Part shown: positions 19,145 through 27,600 of the stretch, piece after piece
Position numbering within the stretch: position 1 is the first letter of the stretch
How the letters are laid out: each line of letters begins with the position of its first letter
Assembly (NCBI GenBank): GCA_045601345.1
Contig: JAZRZL010000015.1
Location: forward strand, 1-64,000
DNA length: 64,000 bases
Direction of reading: 5' to 3'
Source of the DNA: SVMC01 sp045601345
Lineage (GTDB): Bacteria; Bacillota; Clostridia; Oscillospirales; Oscillospiraceae
Translations under genes and position numbers: made by a program
Notes under the pieces: model-generated
What the model saw: only the letters and a program-made list of their open reading frames with translations
Told to the model about the DNA's origin: nothing
Database searches by the model: none

Positions 19145-21172
19145 ATGAATACATTACTGAACGATAACTTCTCCAAAAAACGGTCATTTCAATTTCTATG
19201 TCTATTTCTCGTCAGTGTCGGCACAATCCTGACATTTTTCTTTCAGAATTATTTGAACAATCTGAATCTTTCTTACTTTTTACAGATTCCCCTTTTTACC
19301 GCCCTGTTTATTGGTCTGTCTCTATGCGGCAGTCTGTCTAAAAGAGCCAAGACCTGCTATGCCATTGGCATTTTGTTCATTCTCTGGTTTTGGATACTGC
19401 AGCCTATTCATTATTTAATAGATGGCAGTATGAATCAATATGGAAACTTTATCGGCGCATATCTTCTGGCGCTTCCCTTTGCATCGGTGATGGAAGATGG
19501 AAAGCAGCAACGGGGGCTGAAGTTCGCTGCAACAGTAGCAATTGCCCTGTCATTGGCACTGTTCCTGTGTACCCTTCTCCTGATGGCAGGTAAAATGCCA
19601 GAGTTCATTTCCGACATCTGTTTCTTTGATGGACCGAGACTGCGGCTGTTTCTTCATCCCAATTCATGTGCTAACCTGCTGCTCATTGGCATTGGCAGCT
19701 GCCTTTATTTGTGCTTTACCGTTAAAAAGAAGTTTGAAAAATTCCTTTTCCTTCTCTTTGCTGCCCTCTTTTTTGTGCCGCTTTCTATGACCAACTGCCG
19801 CAGTGTAATTCTTTTGTGTGCAGTTCTTGTGGGCAGCACCATACAGATTTGGCTCTTGCCTTATCAGAAAACAAAGCCGCTTCTTCGCCTAATTACGACT
19901 CTTTTGATACTTGCGGCATCAATTTTTGTGCTCTGGAAGTTGTCAAGAATTCTCTATGAAATTAACGACCATGGTGTTCCCTCCTCTGAGACGCAGCATT
20001 CCATGAGTTCTGATATGTTCACGCTGAATAACCGCACATACATTTTTCTCTGTGCTATAAAATCCCTGTTTGCAAAGCCCTATCTGTTTCTCATCGGAAC
20101 CGATCAATCCGGTTTCCATATTACTCCCTTCCTTGGAGGAACCGCAACTTCTGCCCATAATTCCTGGCTGGAAATTCTGATGTATTCCGGTATTCCCGGT
20201 TTTGCTATCGCGTTAATACTTACCTTTATTGCCCTGCGCAGTTGCATACGTGTACTGTTTTCCCGGCACGTTACTGTATCCATGGGCACAAAAACTATTG
20301 CGATTCTTTGTCTAATGCTGATGGTACATGGATTTATGGAACCGTTTTTGTTCACTGGTAGAGCAGATCCCATCAATTTTTTCTTTCTTCTGGTTCTGGG
20401 ATACCTTTGGGAAGCCTCTGTCGGTTCCTCATCGGATCATGCAAAGGATACCAACTCTCCTGAACCCGATAAATTCTCTGCACACCCTCTGACAGAAGAA
20501 CAGAAAAAGAAGCTGGGACTTACAGACTATTACCGTCCCTATCGTTTATCCGGAAAAGCCAAAAAAACATCTTATCAGATTATCAAGCGCTGCTTTGATT
20601 TCCTGTTCTCCGCTGTTGTTTTTCTGATTCTTCTTCCACTGCTTCTGATCCTGATGCTCCTGATTTTTGTGGACGACCCAACAGCTGGCCCGATTTATTG
20701 TCAGACCCGTATCGGAAAGAACGGAAAACCCTTCACCCTATATAAGCTCCGCAGTATGCATCCGAATGCGGACAGTATTCGGCAAGAGTTGAAAGCCTGT
20801 AATGAGGCACAGGATAAGGCTTTTAAAATCAAGGCTGATCCCCGCATTACCCATGTAGGCTATTTTATTCGCCGCTATATGCTTGATGAGCTGCCACAGT
20901 TTATCAATGTTATGCTGGGACAGATGAGCCTAGTCGGTCCCCGACCCCCGCTTCCTGATGAAGTGGAAGCCTATGATGCATATGACAAACAGCGCCTTTC
21001 CATTACCCCCGGCTTGACCTGTATCTGGCAAACCTACCCCCATCGGCATGAGATTTCCTTTCAGGACTGGGTCGCTATGGATTTGCAATATATTGAGAAC
21101 CGTAGCTTGAAAATGGATTTTTTGTTGATATGTAAAACCATCAAAACCATATTTTCTGGTAATGGTGTATAG
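19145..21172 (+). CDS. Fusion of a Wzy/O-antigen-ligase-like membrane protein and a polyprenyl-phosphate sugar phosphotransferase
   Basis: The 675-residue membrane protein combines two exopolysaccharide functions. Residues 1 to about 430 are hydrophobic helices with Wzy/WaaL-family signatures: RLRLFLHPNSCANLLLIG, NNRTYIFLCAIKSL and AHNSWLEILMYSGIPG. After a polar linker (about 430-475), residues about 478-675 form a complete bacterial sugar transferase (WbaP/WcaJ C-terminal type): one membrane helix, QTRIGKNGKPFTLYKLRSM, DELPQFINVMLGQMSLVGPR and ITPGLTCIWQ. These enzymes load the first sugar-phosphate on undecaprenyl phosphate. The two activities are normally separate proteins. The start has AAGGTGATACC before it. 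It probably shares a transcript with ugd and ends at the terminator at 21205. Confidence 0.85.
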   Translation: MNTLLNDNFSKKRSFQFLCLFLVSVGTILTFFFQNYLNNLNLSYFLQIPLFTALFIGLSLCGSLSKRAKTCYAIGILFILWFWILQPIHYLIDGSMNQYGNFIGAYLLALPFASVMEDGKQQRGLKFAATVAIALSLALFLCTLLLMAGKMPEFISDICFFDGPRLRLFLHPNSCANLLLIGIGSCLYLCFTVKKKFEKFLFLLFAALFFVPLSMTNCRSVILLCAVLVGSTIQIWLLPYQKTKPLLRLITTLLILAASIFVLWKLSRILYEINDHGVPSSETQHSMSSDMFTLNNRTYIFLCAIKSLFAKPYLFLIGTDQSGFHITPFLGGTATSAHNSWLEILMYSGIPGFAIALILTFIALRSCIRVLFSRHVTVSMGTKTIAILCLMLMVHGFMEPFLFTGRADPINFFFLLVLGYLWEASVGSSSDHAKDTNSPEPDKFSAHPLTEEQKKKLGLTDYYRPYRLSGKAKKTSYQIIKRCFDFLFSAVVFLILLPLLLILMLLIFVDDPTAGPIYCQTRIGKNGKPFTLYKLRSMHPNADSIRQELKACNEAQDKAFKIKADPRITHVGYFIRRYMLDELPQFINVMLGQMSLVGPRPPLPDEVEAYDAYDKQRLSITPGLTCIWQTYPHRHEISFQDWVAMDLQYIENRSLKMDFLLICKTIKTIFSGNGV

Positions 21173-21204
21173 CTAATCAACAACACACTTTTACAGAGCC
21201 TATG

Positions 21205-21239
21205 TGGACTGCCTCTTTTATGAGACAGTCCATTTTTTT
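21205..21239 (+). terminator. Terminator of the ugd / polymerase-transferase operon
   Basis: TGGACTG (21205-21211) and CAGTCCA (21226-21232), extended by CTC/GAG pairs, are followed by seven T's at 21233-21239. A sequence relative of the hairpin at 114-140. Confidence 0.8.
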
Positions 21240-21287
21240 ACATGAATACTATGATCGAAAAAGCATGATTCCGTGTTAGCAGTAAAA

Positions 21288-21318
21288 CAGGCAGAGCCGT
21301 TATGATTGGCTCTGCCTG
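21288..21318 (-). terminator. Terminator of the GH3/phosphoesterase surface gene
   Basis: CAGGCAGAGCC (21288-21298) and GGCTCTGCCTG (21308-21318) are a perfect 11-bp stem; on the minus strand TTTTACTG follows. It is separated from the gene's stop codon at 21613 by the repeat element at 21345-21603. Confidence 0.65.
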
Positions 21319-21344
21319 AACGTTAGGATATTAGGATGTTATGT

Positions 21345-21603
21345 TGTAGGGTCGGAGACCAACCCCAATGGCTGTAAGTTAACAGCCCTTGCCTTCCCCT
21401 CTGGGGAAGGTGCCGCCCGCAGGCGGCGGATGAGGTTGGCCTCCCGAGGACAAGACAGAGAACCGTCCCCCTGTCTTGGCATCCAATGACCTCTTCCGTC
21501 TCGCTTCGCTCGACAGCTTCCCCAAAGGGGAAGCCTTAGCGCGGGCTATGTTAGGAAGGTTTCCGCAACTGCTAGCTTAACGCCATTGGAGACCGACCCT
21601 ACA
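21345..21603. mobile_element. MITE-like interspersed repeat with terminal inverted repeats
   Basis: A 259-bp non-coding element bounded by TGTAGGGTCGG (left) and CCGACCCTACA (right). The inverted similarity continues inward with CAATGGC near the left end and GCCATTG near the right end. Inside are GC-rich hairpins: CCTTCCCC/GGGGAAGG, GCCGCC/GGCGGC, and GCTTCCCC/GGGGAAGC with TCGCTTCGCTCGA nearby. It carries no gene and no clear target-site duplication. It ends 10 bp from the stop codon of the GH3 surface gene and lies between that gene and its terminator. I recall similar sequences as common in Oscillospirales genomes, but cannot check here. Confidence 0.65.
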
Positions 21604-21612
21604 GGATGGTTT

Positions 21613-24600
21613 TCAGTTGCTATCCAGAAAGCGCATGATGATAGAAGCGATCTGTGCGCGGCTTGCTGTGGCATTCGGAGCCAGGACGATCACACCGTTG
21701 GAGTTAATGCCATTGATGAGACCTTCGCTGATTGCCCAAACCAGAGCTTCCTTTGCATAGTCGCTTACGCTCTGTGCATCGGGGAATTCCGTAAGCTCAC
21801 CGGAGACAGCAGGCTTATTGGAATAGCGATACAGAATCACTGCAATCTGCTCACGGGTGATTTTGCCATTTGGATCAAACTTCTGATTGCCGACACCGTT
21901 AACAATGCCATTGGCAGCAGCCCATTCAATGGCATCGGAATACCACTTGTTGGCTTCAACATCGCTGAAGGTGCCTTTGAATGTAACCTCAGGTTCACCG
22001 GCAATGCGGTACAGGATGGTTACCAGCTGTGCACGGGTAACCTTGCCGTTCGGGTCGAAGATGGTTTCGGAGATGCCGTTCATGATACCATTGGAAACGC
22101 AGAAATTAATGCCCTCATATGCCCAGTTATCCCTTGCAGGCGCATCTGTGAAGACTCTGCTCGGGCTAAAGAACTGTTGAATCATTCCGTATGCTTTCTC
22201 ATAGGCGGCAGCTATTTCTTCGGTAGCCTTAGCGGCTTTAATGGCATTCTTCGCATCCGCGATTACAAGAAGCAGTTCATTTATCTCACTGGATGTCAGA
22301 CTGGAAACATCAGCAGTAGCTGCAAGCGTCAGTTGGGTCAGTGCGTTGTATCTGGCAGCATTCAGTTCTACCGCCATAGCCTCTTGTGCAGCCTTCTCGG
22401 CAGCCTTACAGGCCTCCTCAAAGCGCAGACGAACTTCCTCCAAATCCTGTGCGCTCTGCTGTGCTTTGATAAGCGCTTCTGCAACCGCATCCTGAACCTC
22501 AGCTACCTCCAGCTTGGCAGCAGCAACATTGGCCGCAGCCTGTGCAGCCTGTTTTGCACTCTCGGCAGCTTCAATGTTGAACTTATCCGCAGCGGCCTTT
22601 GCCTCTTCAGCAGCCACTTGTGCAGCCTTGGCTGCATTTCTGGCATCCGCAGCAGCAGCCTGTGCAGCGGCAGCTTCTTCGGAAGCAATCTCGCCCTTTG
22701 CAGCAACATCGTCAGCCTTAGCCTGTGCAGCTTCGGCAGCAGTCTGTGCTTCCTTGGCAGCATTCTCAGCAGCAAGGACAATCTCTTCCATAGAGGAGGT
22801 GCTCTGCTTATCGCCGCAGCGTGTGCAAACACCGTTCACATAGTTATGACCCAGAGCTGCAACAATATCGTCAGTGTAGCTTTCGCCGCACTTGGAGCAC
22901 GTATAGGTAGTGTAGCCGTCAGCAACACAAGTCGGTGCAGTAACTACTGCAACATAGCTATGCTCACAGCCAATTTCGCCTTCACCGACCTTGACGGTAG
23001 CAACCGCTGTAGCTTCGGAAACAGCATCGCTGATCTTGACCGTCAGGCGGACATTCTTGCTCTTTTCAGGCATATGCACCGTGCCATCGGGAGCAATTAC
23101 ATTGGGATCGCTGGAGGTGATCTCCATGGTATAGCCATGGGGAAGCTCTGCGAAGGTGATATTTTCTTTGGTTTCTGTGGGAATGGCAGCCGCTACATAG
23201 TCAGCAACATTCTGAGATGCCCAAGTCATCATCTGATCCTTGGACATCTGCTCAACACCGTTGAGCCAGGTCACTGCAACATACTCGAAGTACATATTCA
23301 TCTGTGCAGAGCTGCTATTCTGGGTTGCAAACAGGCCGATTCTCGGATTGGCAAAGTTGACATTCTTTGCGGTGTTCAGCATGGTAAAGTTGACACCATC
23401 CTGAGAGTAACCGACCGTATAGTTGTTATCAGCCTTATCAATCAGGAAGTAGAGGGTAACCGTGCCATCCTCAGCGGGCAATGCCTGACCGGAGCCGAGG
23501 TTGCCGTTGAAGGAGCCACTGGTTTCTACGCCGGGTTCCATACCGAGGTTGCTGGTCTGGCAGTTCATGCGGAGGTAGTTGTTCTCGTCCTGCCATACAA
23601 GGAACATGGCCTGCTGATAGTTCGCGGTCGGGACATTCGGGTAGACGATCTTAGCGACTGCCTGCCAGTTGCCCTGTGCGGGAGCAGTGAAGCAGTTCTC
23701 CCAGGCACCGCCGGTACCGTGGATATCGCCGGACTGCGTGGGCAGAACAAGACCCTTGCCGATTTGCTCACTGTAGGTGGCGCTATTCTCGCGTTCAATC
23801 GTCCAAACATCGGAATTAAAGTCACCATCAGCAAAATAGTCGGAAACAGGTGCCAGACCGAAATAGAATTCATAGATTGCTTCGGCGGCATCATTGTATG
23901 CGCGGATGGTGGCCTTGCCGGTAGTGGTATCCAGTTGCTGGATTTCAACCTTAACCTCTTCATCAGCGCCGGTAGCTTCCAGCACAGGAGCCTTTGCATC
24001 TGCATCAACTGCGAAGTTGTAGACGAAGGTTTCGGGGTCAAAGCCACTCAGGGTGCTGCCGTTGAGCTTGACAGAAGCAAGACGCGGGTAAAGCTGGCTG
24101 ACCTTGCAGACTTGGATGCCGTCAAAGGTTGCCACTGCACCTGCTGCATTGCCGCAGAATACACCAAGCTTGGGATCTGCCATAGCAGACTTGGCCGTGC
24201 CGGACAGATCGTTCCAACTGCTGCCATCGGTAGAATAGCCGAAGGTGTAGGCACCATTTTGCTTAATCATGCGCAGAGAAACTTCGGTGATCGCACCGAG
24301 ATTGCCGGAACGTGCGACCTGCGTGGTTTCGCTGCCGTCCACACGGTATGCGGTGACATAATAGTTGGTAGAGGTGCTCCACCAGCTAGAAGAGGTGGTA
24401 CGTTCAAAGACGAGCTTTACATAGCTGCTGTCCGTATCCTTAACCAGAAGGCCTGCCTGCTGATTATTCGCAGCAAAGGCTTCGGCAAGGGTAAGACGGG
24501 TCTGTGCAGCCCAGTCACCGTATGCGGGTTCGGAGTAGAGGTTGGCTGCCATGCCGTCTTCACCGATAATGGTCAGGCCATCGGTGCCGAAGACTGCATT

Positions 24601-27600
24601 CTCATTGCCACCCTCCACCTTCCAGAGCTTGGCCTGTGCTGCTTCCCAACCTTCTGCAAAGTCGGTGGAAACAGGCGCATTGCCCAGACCCAGACGATAG
24701 ACATTGGTAAAACCGGAGGCTGGCTCCGTAACGGTGATGGAAGCAACACCGGGAATGCCGGAGAACTGCTCGACTGTGATTTCAAGACTGCTATCATCGG
24801 GAGCGTTATAGCCAACAATGGGCAGATTGGCAGAAGCGGCTTCGCCAACGGTCACGGTGCTGCCGTAGGTATTGGTGGTAATCTCGCAGACTTCATTGAC
24901 ACCGCGGTTGCCCTGGCTGGGCACACCAATGGCCTTCAGATCATGCTTGCCTTCTGCATCCCAGCGGGTGATAACCACACGGTTGCCGGTAATGGCGAAG
25001 GAGGTCATGGTCAGCGCACTGTCGGCGTTACTATAGCGCACGCCGCTGGAGCTGTTTGCCCACTTGGACCAGTAGTAGCCAGTGTAGCCGTAGTTCAGGT
25101 AGGTGAAATTCAGCTTCTCGGTGGTGAATTCGGTCTTACTGCCGTGCTTGGCGATATTGATGCTGTCGCCATCGGTCAGGAAGATGGATGCGCCGCCCAG
25201 ATAGTCATCATCGCCCCATGCATGGTCATGGCCGAAGACAAAGATGATGTTGAGATCATCGCCGTAGGGCTGGATGGCATGGAAGAGGGTATCGCCGTAC
25301 ATACCGTCGCCCTCATAGGCGGTGCGGGTACTGAAGTGCAGAGGTACGTGCGTGCAGATGAAGACGGGACGATCGTAACCGGCCTTTGCCTTGGCATCAA
25401 GGTAGGCGCTGAGCTTGTCGGCAACGTTCTTCACAGCACTCTCGGATGCGGTCGTGGGCTTGGAGGCGTAGTCATCCTCATTGATCGTGAACATACCGTA
25501 GTATTCCGTATCATAGGCTCCGCTGGGAGCAAAGTCAGAGATTGCAGAATCGTGGTTGCCCTGAACGAAGGTGAGTTTGATATCGGAGCCAAGCTCGGAG
25601 GTGATGACTTCGCGCACATCGTTCACGCCGGTCTGGGTTCTGGTGGCGTTCAGGTTGCTGTCGAAGCCGTAGTCACCACCGGCAACGAAGGCGTAAATGT
25701 CATCATAGGTTGCCTTGATGTTCTTCAAGATGCCCTTGATAGTAGCATTCTGTGCGGTGTAGTCACCGTTCTTGGCATAGTCGGACCAGGCATAAGAGGT
25801 CGCCGGATCCTGGAAGTCGGAAGCCGTGACCATGACAACGGTTTCATCGGAAGTGCCTGCGCCTCCATAGGCAGAGCTGTCAAGCTCGTAGGCAAACTTT
25901 TCACGGTTGAAGTCTTCCATAGGCTCGCCATTGAGGGTAATGCCATTGAGCAGAGGATTGGATTCGACATAGACAACGAAGTCAGCCGTAACAACATGGC
26001 CATCCAGTTCACCCGTAACGCTGACCGTTGCAACGCCGGGAGCCTCCGCCTTGATCACACCGTCATTGACGGAGACAACGCTGGGACGGTTGGTCTCATA
26101 GGTGAAAACCATACCTTCGGGCAAGGCACTGGAAACAACCTGATCAATGGGGCTCATCTGGTGGGCAATGACATAGCCGTGCAGGCTCTCATCGTTCATG
26201 CAGACAGTGAGCTGCGGGTTGATAATAGCACCCTTGTCGAAAATGACACGCTCTTCAATACCGAGCGCTTCGTCACCCTTCTGGTTGGCCTTGACGGTCA
26301 GCAGCTCGGGATAGACATCCATCTCGCCGGAGACGGTGAAGTTCTTGGTCAGAGAAGCGGCGGCTTCACTGTTGGTGCCTACCTGAATCTGATACAGGCC
26401 GGTATCAACCTCATAGCGCTTGTCAACTTCATCAAAGTAGGCAAGCTCAGGAATCTCAACATCCATCGTAACCGTCTTGGTCTCACCGGGCTGAAGCTTG
26501 ATCTTTTCAAAGCCTTCTAGGCGCTTGATCGGACGGAGCAGCTCTGCCGGAGCATCGGGCTGTGCGATATAGAGCTGCGTAATTTCCTTACCGGCAACCG
26601 CGCCGGTGTTCTTGACCTTGAAGCTGACCTTTACGGTGTCGTTTGCATCGTAGGCGGTCTTGTCAATCGTCAGGTCAGAGTATGCGAAGGTGGTGTAGCT
26701 CAGGCCATAGCCGAAGACATAGCTGGGCTTCTTTTCGCCCTGATAGTACATATAAGTACGGCCATTGGAGCCATTGGTTGCATACATATTGTAATCCAGA
26801 ATGCTGGGAACATCGGATTCGCCGCTGTCATTGACATCCTGATACCAAGTGTCGGTCAGCTTGCCGGAGGGGTTAACTGCGCCGGTAATGACGTTGCCAA
26901 AGCCGACCTTGCGCAGACCTTCGAAGCTCGACCACAGCAGAGCTGCCACATCGTCCTCAAAGGTCTTCACCTGCATTTCGCCGCAGGTCTCCATGATGGC
27001 AATGGTATTCTGATTCAGCTTGCCGACCGTGGAAATGAAGGTATCCAGATTGTTGGGAAGCTTAATGGTAGAACGGTCGCCATCTTCCTTGGAATAGTTG
27101 CTGTTGGTGCCGGTGACAACAATGGCCACATCGGCAGCAGCAATAGCAGCTTCGTTCTCTTCGGTGAGGGAGTTGCTGTTGATGAGGGTGAAGGTTGCGT
27201 CAGCCTTCACAGCCTTGATGGCATTGACGATACCCTGCTGGATGGTGATCTGGTTGGTCTTATCGCTTGCACCGGCAGAGTAGAGGCCGAGATACATATT
27301 GGTCTGCCAATCGCCAACAATGGCAACATTGTATTCCCCTTCGGCGGGAATCTGCAAAGGCAGCAGACCGTTGTTCTTCAGAAGAACAACACCTTCATTG
27401 TTAATTTCGTCAATGATAGCCAGACGTTCCAATGTCTGCCAGCCGACAGAGCCGGACTGGGAGGCGGTACGTGCAGCCGCCGCCGCCGTGTAGGCCAGAT
27501 TGTCATCAAATTCGCCCGTGCCGATACGGTCGGTCATCAGATGCAGCAGCGCTACATCCACAGCATTCTCGGTGAAGATGCCCTTATCGGTCTCGGGTGC

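Noticed and set aside
21586..26520. A 1644-codon open frame on the plus strand opposite the GH3 surface gene, and similar long frames at 5923-8541 and 27541-29364
   Set aside because: Same codon-bias artefact; no start signals or domains.
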